Below, in pieces: positions 23,303 to 35,804 of a stretch of DNA of 64,000 nt. Position numbers and translations under genes: made by a program. How positions within the stretch are numbered: the first letter of the stretch is position 1; every line of letters starts with the position of its first letter. This DNA comes from Gnetum montanum (lineage: Eukaryota; Streptophyta; Gnetopsida; Gnetales; Gnetaceae): the NCBI GenBank assembly GCA_015680685.1, contig MNCI01001967.1, positions 650,792-714,791 on the forward strand. The letters are read 5' to 3'. Under the pieces are notes generated by a model, which was not told where the DNA came from, made no database searches, and saw only the letters and a list, made by a program, of their open reading frames with translations.

Positions 23303-23460
23303 TCATCATTGGCTTGTTCATGAGGAAGGGGATTGCATTGTGGTCCCTGTGCACAAATACTTTGTAGCCAAGCACATAGTGCCTAAACGTTTCCAAAGTA
23401 TACACCACAGTCATTAATTCTTTTTCCACTGTGGTATAATTTAACTACGCTTCCACAATG
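23303..23460 (-). pseudogene. pol: RNase H fragment of element B pol
   Basis: Only the N-terminal part survives: on the minus strand the AVVYTLE/HY stretch and the HRDH region, where the conserved Thr of HTDH is changed. The C-terminal half was removed by the deletion that joins it to integrase. Identity follows from alignment with elements A and C. Confidence 0.7.
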
Positions 23461-24780
23461 CTTTAGCAGATGCAATGGATGTAGTATAGGTGTTTCTTAT
23501 CATCCATCTACATTAGCACTACTCCCAAAGTGTAGTTAGATGCATTCGTCATGATATGAAAGGATCTGGACTAGTTTGGTGCTCATAGGATTAGTGTTTC
23601 TACAAGTTTCTCCTTTAACTGTTGGAACACATGTTCACATTCCTTAGTCCAAATGAAAGGTGCATCTTTCTTTGCAAGCTCTACCAACAGTTTTGTGATC
23701 TTAAAGAAATTCTCTATGAATCGTTGATAGTAGCCAGTGTGTCCAAGGAATGATCAAAGATCTTTAACTATCTTTGGTTGACGTGTTATTCCTTGGATGA
23801 CCCTTATTTTTTCTAGGTCTACCTTAATCCTTTTTGTGAAATTTGGTGTCCTAGCACAATCCCTTCTTAGACCATGATATGGCTCTTTTTCTAGTTGAGT
23901 CACAAGTTTGTTTTAACACATCTCTTCAACACTTGCTCAAGGCAGTCCAAGGCTTGCTCAAATGTAGCTCCATAGGTGTAAAAGTCATCCATGAAGACTT
24001 CAACACCACTACCAATCTACTGTTGGAAAATACTAAGAACCAAGTGTTGGAATGTTGTGGGGGCATTACACAGATCGAATGGCATCTTACAATATGGAAA
24101 AGTTCCCTAGGGACTCGTGAATATTGTCTTAGCCTAATCTTTTGGTGCAATTTGGATTTGGTTATAGCCACTATAACTATCCAAGAAGATGTAATAATAA
24201 TGCCTAGATATGGTGTCCAACACTTGGTCCATAAATGGCAATGGAAAATGATCTTTAAGCATTACCATATTCAACAACCTAAATTCGATGCAAACCCACC
24301 ATTTGCCATCTTTCTTTGGCACAATTACTAGTGGGCTAAGCCACTCACTATTCACAATGGGATAAATGAACCCCACCTTGAGGAGTTGTTCTATTTCCTC
24401 CTTGACAATCTACTTCAATTTGGGGTTTAGCCATCTCTATGGTTGCCTTCTAGGCTTCATGGCTAGGTCAATGTAAATGCGATGTTGGCATATCCTTGGA
24501 TCGATTCCTATTAGCTTAGGATATGACTAAGAAAAGGCTGTTGGCCACCTGTTAACCACCTTTAACAGCTTTTCTTTCTATTCAAGAGCAAGTTTGGCAT
24601 TAACTATGACTAATTTACCATTATTTAGAAATGCATATTCCATGTCAGCTAGTAAAGTTTTTAGTTCTAGAGTCTCCTACTTAAAGTTATCGAGGATTTC
24701 CAACTCTCCCCAACAAGTATTATCATCTTCATCAGAGAGTTGGGAATGAACTTGTTCACGTTTGTCCATGCCTTCAACAT
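23461..24780 (-). pseudogene. pol: Reverse transcriptase domain of element B pol
   Basis: Minus-strand landmarks: acidic linker (about 24780-24580), fingers/palm frame 24376-24134 with VPKKDGKWWVC, KDHFPLPFMDQ and DSYSGYNQI, FMDD encoded by 23995-23984 (intact), and the thumb segment about 23870-23680. Stops near 24130 and frameshifts downstream. A 150-codon plus-strand frame over this region is the antisense shadow of RT. Confidence 0.87.
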
Positions 24781-24879
24781 AAGCACATGTAAGGCTCTCA
24801 GTTGGTTTCATGCATAATGTGCTACTATCTGAGTTAGCTATTAGCCACTAGGTGCCCTCCTGTATTGTAGCTACTACGT

Positions 24880-25500
24880 ACAAACACCTTTGAATATTGA
24901 TTTCTTATGCACATTGATTGCATGCTTTAATGTGTGTACTCTTGATTGACCAAATATTTTGCACACAATTACACCCCTTATCACTATACACAATGCATGG
25001 AATATACTTCTTCTTTATCTTGTTCAATTCATTTTCTTTGGATATTTCTAGAGATAGATCCCTTATGCCCATACATGCGTCGACCGTGCTTAAACAAGCT
25101 CTTCCCATAATGATGAAGAATTCACTTTTGTAGTTTTTAACCTTGATCACTAGAAACTTAGTAAGATAGGACCAACCAAAAAATGTGGTCACAATGTCCT
25201 CTACTAATCCTAGAGGGACAATAATTGACTAATCTATCAATTCTAGATGAATGTTGCTCTTCTTGAGAGGTGGTAGGTTCTAGGCCTTGTACATGTCATA
25301 GGAGATGAGATTAACTCTAGAACCAAAGTCCAAAAGAGCCTTTCATGGCTCATGTCCAGCAATTTGTAAGTAAATGAGTGGACTTCTAGGGTCAAATATT
25401 TTCGTGGAAAGATTGCTAGCCTTGATCTAGTTAGAAATAACATGAATTAGCATCATAGTGCGAATACAAGATAGCGTTGGTTTGAAGGGCACTTGAAGGT
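24880..25500 (-). pseudogene. pol: Aspartic protease domain of element B
   Basis: Around 25340-25300 (minus) the active-site region reads LLDFGSRVNLIS, so D-S-G has become D-F-G. The later part (25192-24905) includes a FFIIMGRACLSTVDA stretch and a tail CNC motif as in element C. A frameshift separates the two parts. Confidence 0.75.
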
Positions 25501-26079
25501 ATTTGATGCAGAGGATGAGGACATTGGAGATGCAAGACGATCAACCAAACTAGATTGTGAGGGTTGGAGAGAACTGTTGGGTCAGAAGAAAGGTCTTTTT
25601 CTAAATCAATTGTTTGAACCACTTGGCTAAAAAGTCAGTTGTGAATGTACGGCCCCTCATTGTTGTGGCTATGGAGGAATCTCATCCTACATGAATGGAG
25701 CAAGAGATAGCTGAGTTGAAGGTGGAGTTGTGTGTATATATAGATGCAAAGGATTATATGGATATGGATATTGGATCTCCCCTTGAGTAGATGGTGAATG
25801 TGTTTGGTGGTACTCTGAAGGGTAATAGTGATGTTGAAATGCAATATGACTTGTAGAACTTCTTGGAGAGACACGTTATTGAACATAGTACCTGTATGGA
25901 CTTAGTTGCCTATAAGGGTATCACTGCCTTAGTGGTGGTATTCCTCATGATCATGGTTGGTACCACTATTGGTATTTTTTATACCATTGTGGAGGAGTTC
26001 TGCTTGGGTAGTAAGTGTATAGTTACTGGTGGAATTGCCTTGGATTGCCTTGAGGATAAGGTAATCATCTAGGTGCTTG

Positions 26080-27919
26080 CCTTCATGCTAGTCGAGGATT
26101 CAATACATACACCCTAGACTCTTGTAAGTGTGACACTATAGGGCAAAAACCCTTTGGATGCTCGTATTAATAAATGTCACAATCAGTTTCATCATCAAAG
26201 TCAGTCTTCACAACTTCCTCTATGGCAACAGCTTTGCCCTTACCTCTTTGGTAGGCACGTTCAACTTCTTTTTGCCTCCTACAGTTATGATCACTATTTT
26301 GCCCTTTGGATTCTTCAGCGATCTTCATAGCAGTTTGAAATTTTTCATCTAAAGAGTCCCATAATTTGTCAACCTTGGTTGAAATATTAGAAACATATTT
26401 TTGGATGGACAAGGTTTTCCTATTCACTACTTCATCAAGTGGTCCTCATCACAAAATCAAACCTCTCATTTTCCGATGGAAGGGTCCCTATTATACTCTT
26501 TTACACTTTCTTTTTTTCATAGCTCACATGCTTCTTTTACTACCTACTTAATTAACATTTGAATCTGATGAGCTCTCAATTTAGACAATCTCCCTTGGGC
26601 ATACACCCCAAGGGTTCTTCTAGTGTCTACTATGAGCCCATCTATGATGTGGCAAAGTTGTTCCCTCTAAGAATAACCATGGCCAAGGCATCAATGTAAG
26701 AGTGAATAGTATCTACCCATGGTAGTATCTAAGGGTTCATGTGTTCCCTATTTCTAACCTAGGATTTTCCTTCTCAAATTAGACACTCTATAGTATATCT
26801 GGTATATGTCATTAAATAACTCTAACATGGTACTCCATCAGCAAATGGATTCTGGTTTCAAGGATCGGTACTAGCTTTTTAGCTTCCTTGATGAGTGTCC
26901 TAGGGAAGAGTTCAAGTTTCTACCATTCATTTTCTACATTTTGTAAGGCACAGGAATCATGGAAAGCTTCTAGATGTGTCTAGGGATCAGAGTTGTATCC
27001 CCCCCTCAAATCATGAGATATTATTCATGTCTAAGTGCTTGATCTAACTATCCTTCCTATGCCTAGTTGGAATTCTAACTGCCTGTGCAATGTTGAACAT
27101 ACTTTGAGTTCCCAACAAAAATTCATCATCATCACTACGTTGATGACACCAATGATGGTTTTGACCACCCCTTTAGTCTTGGTGGCCTTCATGATCATTG
27201 TTGTTTCGTTGATCACCTTCATCATGGTTATTTTGATGGTGGCTATTATGAGAATGAGCAAATGAAGAGGAATGTTTAGAATCAGATGATGAGGATGAAG
27301 AAGAAGGTGGACCACCACCGCCACTATGGTATCTACCACAACTTTTTTTATTATTATGAACACCATCCTTAGATCCCTTACTATTGTGATGTTTGCCCAA
27401 GTTCCTATCTTGACTATCGCTTTTTCCTAAACCTATTTTATGAATAGTGGATCACAGGTTCAGGGTCACACCCTCATCACTAATAACAAGGGGTGAAGAA
27501 TCTTCATGTTGAGAACCTTTAAAGGGAGGATCCTAATTATCATCTTAATGTATTAGGTACAAGGGATTAGTGAAACGTTTCCCTTTCATAGCCTCATGGA
27601 GCTTCTCTTAATGTCGATCTTGTTTGAGTTATGTTTTAGTAGGACAGTAGTTCTAAGTATCATAGCCATTCACAATGTATTTCTCATGAAGATCTACGAT
27701 GCCCAACATTTTTAAGGGTTTGAAACAGCATCCCAGCATAGATCTATTGGGGGGGGGGGGCAAGACAATGTTTCCCTCCATACCACACCATCTCAGCTAT
27801 TCATCCTGATGTAGGATGAAGGTGAAGTTCAACACATACTCATCTAGATGAGTATACACCACTTTGCACTCCTATGGAACTAGCGGTTTGACATCTTCAC
27901 ATCTATGGGAAGAAGACAT
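26080..27919 (-). pseudogene. gag: Gag of element B (type I)
   Basis: Start ATG at 27919 (MSSSHRCED). A His/Ser/Asn/Asp-rich region (27400-27031) and the gag core (about 27000-26540) follow, then a charged region with QRGKGKAVAIEEVVK (26427-26167) before the zinc-knuckle region near 26160-26090. Broken by many stops and frameshifts. A run of twelve Gs (about 27751-27762) interrupts the N-terminal part. Confidence 0.78.
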
Positions 27920-28052
27920 TTTACACTATGAATAAAATTATCAATGTCCTTAGTAGTTTATATGTTATTGAGAGTGGTGTTGACCTTGAGTTCATCCAAT
28001 GATATAAATAATATTCACTAATCCTAGATAGCACACATTTTAACAAATAGAG

Positions 28053-28070
28053 TCCTTGGGAATGGTACCA
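28053..28070 (-). other. Primer binding site, tRNA-Asp type (element B)
   Basis: The minus strand reads TGGTACCATTCCCAAGGA, a decayed version of the tRNA-Asp complement, one base from the LTR end. Confidence 0.65.
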
Positions 28071-28071
28071 A

Positions 28072-28994
28072 TGATAAGCGGTGGCAAGGTACCCCTATGT
28101 CCAACCATACAACTCACAAGCGCTCACACGTGATCTAGTCGAATATCATGGGTTTTGTAGTTTCTGGTGCACTAGTCTTCTAAGAGGTGAATCTTGCCTT
28201 AATGTTAATCATTATCTTCCAACTTACACTTGTGATGTACACTAGTATGGTTAAGTGTAATTAAGGCATATGATTTTTATCATTTTTTCTGTTATGGTTT
28301 GGTGTTCAAATATAGATAAAAGTAATTGGATTAACTAATTAACTAATGTCTAATTAGTCCTAACATAAGCATCCAGTCCTACTTTCCATACACATCCTAA
28401 ATAAAAGTATCCATTACTGGGTGACCAAGTGCTATGCTACTGGGCGTACCAAGCAATAACACTGCTAGGATTACCAAGCGAATACGTGTTATGCTCGAAG
28501 TGGTCATACTTATGTGTTTAATCTATCTAGCTTAATTACTTCATTAACTTAATTACTAGAAAATATTTAATACTAACTAAATACATTTAATAAATAATTG
28601 AAAACATTAAATGCATAAATTAAATATTTAATCTATTCAAAGTGCTGCAAGGTTTATCAGAAAGTTCATCTTTATTACCACACACACTGTCGTGCTTAAG
28701 TATGACAATGCTTAAATAAAGATTCATACACTCAATGACTCTTGCTGTGGGCACTTAGGAGGAAAATTCTAACTCTCAAATGCACAAACTACAAGAGCTT
28801 TGCTACTAAAAAATCTCTATGATCATAAATGTGGCCGGTGGATGCATATTTATTATCTAATATAAATACTACATCGACAAGGCCTTGTTAATGCATGATA
28901 CGATGCGTCGATGAGTTCTTGTTGAGGAGGCCCAGTCAACAAGGCCATGTCGACAAGGCCTCGTCGATATAGCCAATTGAACTATGACTCATCA
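28072..28994 (-). repeat. 5' LTR of element B
   Basis: 923 bp, ends TGATAAG...CTCATCA on the plus strand. U3 array of GGCCTCGTCGA/AGGCCTTGT-type repeats at 28860-28980. Homologous to the LTR of element A (9040-9860). Confidence 0.85.
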
Positions 28995-31065
28995 CCGACT
29001 ACTCCAAGGGCACTTATCGACAAACTAGTAACCAATATAAATAACATGAAAAAAATGTAACAAACATTTATTTGAAAAAGAAACTCTAAAGCTTTGGAAC
29101 CAAAACTATTAGCTAGAGTAGAACCACATTAGTTAAAAAATTACAATCCTCTAAATATGAACCAGCTATGCTATGAGTATACCATGAAGTTACAAAGGTT
29201 GCCCATGTAAACCATTCATCCAAAACAAAATAAGCACAAGGAAAGAATAAAAGGTTGGACCAACCTTTTTACTTACTAGATTTTAGAGCTAATTTTTTCT
29301 ATGTTTTTTTTATTGGATTACTTTTTGCCTATGTATTTATTGATTCTATTATAATCCATTAATATTAAAATAAACAAAGAAAAAATAGTATAAAAAATAG
29401 TCGATTAACTGCTTATTGTAATATGTCATAGTAAAAAGGGATAATTGCTTAAGAACCACTTTTCTCTTCAAATCATTTTAGTTTTCAAAATTTCAAACAA
29501 ACCAAAGATTTTGATTGAGATGTATTTCTCAAAACTTAACTAAGCCCTATTAGCAGGTATATTTTCTTTTTTGTTTTATCATGAACAAGGAGAACTCCAT
29601 GTTTATACACTCACCAAAAATCAAAAGTGAAGATTATGGTAGAGAAGTATATTACAAGAACTTCATTTGAAAAATTGGCTAACCTAGGACATTTTTCAAA
29701 AATGCTATTAAAAGTTGATCCAAAAACTACCACTTTGGATCTAAAACTTACATGCAAATGCTTACTATTTTGATAGCCATATGAAGGATATGGAAGAAAT
29801 TTCTGGTAAAATTTTTAGTGTTCATTTTGGTTAATCAGCCATCATTTTGACTTGGCTTAGTGGGATGTTTTTTCATAGGCTCATTTCTCCAACCATGAAG
29901 CATGGCTTTTTGATCTTGTTTGCATAAAACTTAGTACTCAAGTACTTTATCCTATAGTAAGTTAATAAATATTTAATGGAGATTTCAATGGAGGTTGTTA
30001 GGAAATACAAATAACATTTGGTGTTTTTTCCTACTTGGAGAGTACCTAGGATAACTAATGAATTGCAACTTTACTATATTACAATTAGTGCTTTGAACCT
30101 TTGGGAAGGTTCACTTCAATACTACATCACATTCCAAGTCCTAAATCTATATATTATGCCAAGATAGAGTATGCTAGAAAACAAGAAATCTAGTTATATT
30201 TAATTAATGAAATGGAATATTATAGTAAGTTTATCAATTCATAAAACATTTAAACTTACACACTTAATTATGTTGTAGAGTATGAGGCTTTAAAACCACA
30301 CAATGGCTATACTCAATACAAGACATAACCAACAAAGAGTCTCTTCCATAACTCAAGAATTGAGATCTCAACTCACAAGTAAACAAGAGATAAGAACACA
30401 TAGGCCATTAGACCTCACAATTGATCCTAAAGCTACAAAACACATGCACTCATTCAATATGCTCTAACACACTCTTACTAAGCTCTAAGCATTCAAGAGT
30501 TCTTACTAATGACATCTTTCTCTCTCTCATGGTGGTACAAGCATGAAACACAAGCTATATTTATTGACAATAATAAGACTAGATACCAAGAAATATTTCT
30601 CCAACTCAACTTGAGGCTCTTTCATTGTTTCCATCTTATCTCAACTATTTTCATCCTTTTCCATCTTCTCCCAGCTATTTCTTGAATTGAGATAGGTGAT
30701 TTTGGAAGTTTCCACACTCGTTTTGGTTGTCTTGAATCTCCTTGGGATGTATCACTGTCAAAACAACAATTTTGATAAAATGTCTCATATGGGTCTAAGA
30801 CATCTCCACTCAACTAAGTCATTTGAGCAACTAGTGAGATGTATCATACTCAATTGGGATGTCTCATCCAATATGTTTACGAAATGCCTCAAGGCATCCC
30901 TTGTCTTCCAAGATGTATATTTTGAAAGCTCAAATCTTAGATAAGATGATTCCATGACCTTAGAGATGTCTCCATGGAGCCCAAAACTTGGCAAAATGAA
31001 ATATGTTATTTACCAAATTTGACATATCCTACCTTGCCTAACACTTGATTAAGTCCTAAGCCATC
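28995..31065. other. AT-rich sequence with no recognised gene
   Basis: About 2 kb between the LTR of element B and the pol remnant of element D. Short frames here (for example 30622-30994) lack motifs, codon structure or neighbours that would support a gene. GATGT[CA]TC-like words recur around 30740-30980 but form no clear tandem repeat. It may be flanking genomic DNA or strongly decayed element D. Confidence 0.4.
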
Positions 31066-31179
31066 GTGCATTACCTTACTTCAAGCATATTCTTTGAACC
31101 ATCTATTTTAACCATCCAACCTTCCCTTGAAGAACCAAGTGATGAAGAGATAATTCCTTCTCTAACTATGATATTAAAA

Positions 31180-32460
31180 CATGAGGATTTTGGTTTACAG
31201 TTATATTTTGATGGTGTGCACATAGCTCAAGGTTCAAGTGTAGTGTATGATCTAAATCGTCGAGGTATGAATCCAATTTATCAAACTTATATAATTAATT
31301 TTCCATGTAATGAGTAATGAGTACCCTTTATGCCCAACCATACGAATCACAAGTGTTCATGCATGATCCAATCGAATTCCGTGGATCGAACTAGTTGTGC
31401 ATCTAGATTGTTGAGCATTGATCGCAGTTTGCAGCTTTGTCATGTATGATTTAGTGTAAAGTGAGGCACATGATTGTTGATGTTGTTTGGCCTTATGCTA
31501 CTCCTAACGATAATAAAGAAATTAATTATTTAATATAATTAACAATAGGAAGATAAATGCTAAACTATCCTACGGGTGATGAGTGGTAGTTCTTAGCTTG
31601 CCATAAATGTCCTGAACTCATGTATCCACTACTGGGATTACCAAGCATTATGCTATTGGACAAACCAACCAATAATGCTACTAGGATTACTAAGAAAATA
31701 TGTGTTTACTCTCGAAATTGGTCATGCTCATTCCACCAATTGATTAATATGCATGGAAATGTAAATATTATCTAAGTAAATGGAATGTAAATATTAACTA
31801 AGTACATGTAAAGTAAAATTGCATGGAAAGTAAATCTAATTTAGGTCAAAGTGCTGTAATGAATAAGAATCAATCTCGATCTTTTTGTTATTCATGGAAT
31901 ATGTATAGGTACATTACCACTGGAATAAGACACTGTACAACTAACTTAGATCCACACTGCGAGCACTCATCAACTATTCTCTAAGAGTTGGAAATAAAAC
32001 TATAAGAGTTCTAGTATTCTATTAATAAAGGAATGCTAATACATGGAAAGAGCATGCATATTTATAAGCAAAAATAGACACTATGTCAACCCGCACATGT
32101 CCATGCATGTGTTGATGGGATTCCATTGATGGGTATGTGTCGATCGAGTTGCATCAACATAGCTAACCGATACTTCATCACCATGTACTAACAACATGGC
32201 AAAGTATGATGATCTCAATCGAGGTTTGCTCTTAGCCCTTCAACTCAAAATCAAAATGCTTTTTGTGTGTGTTGATTTCCAATTAGTCATACACTAAGTA
32301 AATAATAAATATGCTTGCAAAGCTAAACATCTTTAATCTTATCTAGACTTAACAAAAACTTTTATTTCTTAGTTTGATGGATACTTACTCATGCACATCC
32401 ACTATTCAAAAAACATGCTTGTCAATGCATTTGTGACTTTTTTTCTCCTTGTCAATCCTA
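31180..32460 (+). pseudogene. pol: Second (Tat-type) RNase H of element D, split by a solo LTR
   Basis: 31186-31302 encodes LQLYFDGVHI (first catalytic Asp in the YFDG motif) up to INFPC. After the 873-bp solo LTR and its CCATG duplication, 32186 onward resumes with TNNMAKYDDL, the usual NN-x-AEYEAL position, then VDFQLVI, where the family has DSQLV, and later HIHYSKNMLVNAF, corresponding to the closing H-V-P-R-x-x-N-x-x-A-D-A region. One CCATG restores the join. Stops make it non-functional. Confidence 0.68.
31308..32180 (-). mobile_element. Solo LTR inserted in element D
   Basis: Plus-strand ends TAATGAG...TTCATCA, with perfect 5-bp duplication CCATG at 31303-31307 and 32181-32185, and no internal sequence. 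It is homologous to the LTRs of A, B and G, with minus-strand U3 repeats near 32090-32165. A solo LTR forms when the two LTRs of an element recombine. Confidence 0.85.
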
Positions 32461-32699
32461 CTTTCCTCAAGGATTATTTGCCTTGGTTAACACAAGATAC
32501 ACCTATTACACTTGTAGATACACATTGCGTTGGCCTAGTTAACTTAGAAGAAGATGAACAATACCATGATATCATACAATACTTGCAAATGAGAGAAACT
32601 TCTAAATGTTTAGTTTATTCAAAAAAGGATTTTCTTTGTAAATATTATAAACATTTTTGTGTTGTTAATCATGGTATTTTATGTTGCATCTTTGCATTA

Positions 32700-33791
32700 G
32701 GTGTTCTTCTACATTGTCTAAGTTGTGATGAAGCATAAAAAATGCTAGAACAATTTCATTCTAGTGTATGCAGAGGTTAGTTAGGCTTATGGTCTCTAAT
32801 AGCTCATATCATTTCCTTAAGTTATTGGTAGCCTATGATGTCTAGGAATGTGCATATGATAGTTAAGATTTGTGATACATGTCAACGACATGCTCTACTT
32901 ATATATGTTCCATCTCAAAAGCTTAGGATGTTTGAAATCATGTGGTTTTTTCGAAAAGTGGGGGCTAGATCTTATAGGTTCTATTAACCCTCCATCTTCT
33001 TACAATCATAAGTTCATTTTAACTACTACATACTTTACTAAGTGGGTCGAAGCTATTCATTTAAGAACTGCAACTTGTAAGTATGTTCATCATTTTATTT
33101 TGGATCATATAATCATTCACTTTGATATCCCTCTTCATATCGTAACTAATAATGGACCGCAATTCAAGAACAACAAACTAGCCAAATTTTGTGATTAATA
33201 CCAAATTATCCAATCATTCTCATATCTATATTACTCACAATCTAATGGGTAATCCAAATCAACTAATAAATCCCTCATCCATTTCTTGAGAAATATGGTT
33301 GAAAAACGCCAACGCAACTAGCGTACTTAGTTATCCCATGCCCTTTGGGTCTACTATATGACCTTCCGAATAATAACCAACCTAACCTTATTCATGCTTA
33401 CCTATGGATGAGAAGCTATATTTTTAGTAGGGCTAGATGTGCCTTCTCTTCATTTGGTTGTGAACAACTAGATGACAAATGAGGAAAATGACATCATGCA
33501 TTGTATTGAGCTAGACACTTAAGGAAAATCATAAGCAAGCAATGATCAATATCCAAAAGCATCATAAAGCCATGTTCCATTACCATGATAAGCATGTTAG
33601 ACTCAAAGACATCAAGGAATGTGACATTGTCATTTGACATTTTCCTAATGCCAGATGACTAAGTTTTCATTAAACTAGCAAGGCCCCTTTGTCATCGTCA
33701 AGAGCGTTGGCAATAGAACATACTACTTAGCCGATTTAAATGAGAATCAATACCTAGACTCGGTGAATAGGGCATATCTCAAATGATAATA
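32700..33791 (+). pseudogene. pol: Integrase of element D
   Basis: The zinc-finger region (about 32735-32900) contains H-S-S-V-C and ICDTCQRHA, the C-x2-C half of HHCC. The core (32940-33198) has WGLDLIG (first Asp), TTYFTKWVEA and VTNNGPQF, where the second catalytic Asp is Asn. The C-terminal part ends near 33791 after TYYLADLNENQYL. Stops occur throughout. The WGLDLIG and KWVEA spelling matches Tat/Ogre-type integrases and differs clearly from elements A-C. Confidence 0.8.
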
Positions 33792-34648
33792 CATTTGAGG
33801 TCTTAAAAAAAGGTTAAGCACCATTAGTTTTGCTCTAATTCTTTTTTATACATTTTACTCTACTATATTTTCTTCCAATTCCTATCTCATTTTTTCTCTT
33901 TTTTTTCTATTTTCTACTATTTGTCTTCTATCTTCTTCATCGAGTTTTGTTTAGCTCTCCCAATCTTTTCATGATCCATTCTACCAACTTTCTTCCATAT
34001 CACACTATGCTGAGGATATTAATTAGCAATCTGCTTCATGCACTGAGTAATGAGTGTTTTAACATTTTTAGCTCCATGTGAGGGTATGTTAAGTTTGAGT
34101 GGGACAAGGAGGAAATCAAATCTATAAAGCATTAGTAATCATTAGAGCATGGGATTTAGTCATGCCCCTGTTTTGCAACATAGCATATTATCCTACTGTA
34201 TAGGTGATGTTCCTTATTTCTTTCCCTAGTTTTATTGTTTTCTTGATTTTGCAAGTCTATTTTCTTCATCTTCCTTCTTTCAGTTTTTATTCCTCCTCTA
34301 ACTCCTTTTCCTATATCATCCCATTTCCTCTCATTAGCATATTTCTTGAGAATTGAACAACTTATTCTATTCTAGTAATGATGTGTTGAGGGTATCAGTA
34401 AAGGAGAGTGTGAATATCATAAATGACATCCTTTTGGCCATCTTAAGTGTAGGATTTAGCTATGCCCCCTTTCTCTAGCATAGCACTATCCTCATGACTA
34501 TTATTTTAATGATATTCTAATATTCTCCCCTCTTATCCTTTTCTTATTTTCAGTTTTTTCTCATTTTCATATACAATAATTCAACATCTAATATCATCTT
34601 GATGAACCCTTCTTCAACACCTTAGCAGCATCCATCAAGAGGGGGCAA
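33792..34648 (+). other. 3' untranslated region and polypurine tract of element D
   Basis: T-rich with no coding frame. Two similar stretches describe 'GGATTTAG..ATGCCCC..TTGCA.CATAGCA' near 34150-34190 and 34450-34490, an imperfect duplication. It ends in AAGAGGGGGCAA (34637-34648), a polypurine tract directly before the LTR. Confidence 0.6.
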
Positions 34649-35804
34649 TGTTGTACCCACTTTTTCAATTCACTTCAAATTGAAACTAAGTGCAGTTTCA
34701 ACCCTCTTCCATAAGTGTGATTGATGTTGGACATCAAAGTAGAATTGATGTTGGGCATCATAATCAAAAACAATATTGATGTTTGACAGCAAAGCAGAAT
34801 TGATGTTAGGCATCATAATCAAAACAAGATTGACATTGGACATTAAAGAAGAATTGATGTTGGGCATCATAATCAATTGTCAAAGCAGAATTTACATCAA
34901 AAGCAAAATTGATGTCAATTTTCAAAGCAAAATTTACATCAAAAGCAAAATTGACATTGGATGTCAAAATAAAAAACAAAGTGGGATGTCAAAGAGGCAG
35001 TTGATGTTGGATGCTAAAAGCAATGCATATAGAACCAAGATTAAAGTTAGACATCAAAGAAGAAATGACATTGGACATCAAAAGTAAGACTGATGCTAGA
35101 TGTCAAAGAAAAATGATGCTAGACATCGAAGCTAGAGGTTAAACTTGCTTTTTTTGAATTAGGCATTGACTTTGGAAACATTACACTTTACTCCAAATTC
35201 AGTTTTAGTAACCCTAAATTAAATCTAGCACTCCGAGCTTATAAATACAAGCCCAAAACAAGGGTTATATTTTTGGGAGTTTTGGGTTGGTTTTTTTGAG
35301 ATTTGAAAGTGTGTTACTCAGTTACTTTCAATACCTTGTACCCCCGCAACATCACTTCTAGAGATAGAATAGAACTTTTTTACCTCTCGTGTTAGTGATA
35401 GAAAACTTGAAGAAAATAGCTCCATTATGGCCTCGAATTGACTTCAAATTGTGCTTATAACTTCTTCACCCATCACCTAATCATTCAAAGGTTCCATTCC
35501 ATCATCAGAATTTGTGTTTTGCTCAAGAGCTAAGCTTATTTCATTATTTCTATCACATTTATATTGAAAGTTTTTGTCTCTTCCATTATTTGTAGTTTGG
35601 CCCTCCAAAGGAGGAAAATGTTTCAATTTATAAATCCAGCATTTTATTTTTTGAGAAAGAATCTGTGACCTTGTCCCCATATCAACACATTTCCATTTTT
35701 TTTATTTTATTATGTTTATTTGCTCATAATCTACTCCTAGATTTTTCCCAACTTAAACATTATATTATATATTGCCAAATTTTCAATGTTTTATACTTGG
35801 TCAA
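34649..35804 (+). repeat. 3' LTR of element D (right end uncertain)
   Basis: Begins TGTTGTACCC after the polypurine tract. U3 contains palindromic repeats (34720-35135), and TATAAATAC is at 35239. The 3' boundary is not defined. It lies between about 35300 and the insertion point of element E at 35805. Confidence 0.6.
34720..35135 (+). repeat. Degenerate tandem repeat of TTGATGTTGGACATCAA units in U3
   Basis: At least ten imperfect units. The unit is an inverted repeat (TTGATG...CATCAA) with spacers such as AAAGCAGAA. Open frames across it on either strand are caused by the repeat. Confidence 0.75.

Larger units (their letters stand above)
9861..28994 (-). mobile_element. Element B: Athila/Tat-branch Ty3/gypsy retrotransposon, host of elements A and C
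   Basis: Internal sequence 9861-11546 and 21436-28071 is one minus-strand element interrupted by element C. Rejoining the flanks of C gives ...GAAACCACAC|CATGCAAGG, matching uninterrupted element A at about 2088-2108. The 5' LTR is 28072-28994 with primer site 28053-28070. Gag, protease, RT, RNase H and integrase are present but broken. ORF2 is cut by the insertion of element A at 9861. The ORF2 3' half and the 3' LTR are expected left of the window. Confidence 0.82.
31066..35804 (+). mobile_element. Element D: Tat-lineage Ty3/gypsy remnant (second RNase H, integrase, 3' LTR start)
   Basis: Contains an additional RNase H after the normal pol RNase H position, integrase, a long 3' UTR, a polypurine tract (34638-34648) and an LTR starting TGTTGTACCC at 34649. 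A second, archaeal-type RNase H is the hallmark of the Tat lineage. The 5' half (gag to RT) is not recognisable. It is interrupted by a solo LTR at 31308-32180 and cut on the right by element E at 35805. Confidence 0.7.

Noticed and set aside
23879-24331. 150-codon plus-strand frame, the longest in its area
   Set aside because: Exactly antisense to the RT domain of element B with FMDD and YSGYNQI on the other strand. No independent support.
27751-27762. Run of Gs, and a run of Cs at 40155-40168
   Set aside because: Simple homopolymers. They may be real or sequencing error, and they explain nothing further.
28995-31065. Several 60-80 codon frames in AT-rich DNA
   Set aside because: No motif, no codon pattern and overlapping strands. 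I cannot support a host gene.
34670-35087. Open frames of 68 and 103 codons
   Set aside because: They overlap each other on opposite strands across the U3 minisatellite of element D and show only repeat-derived residues.
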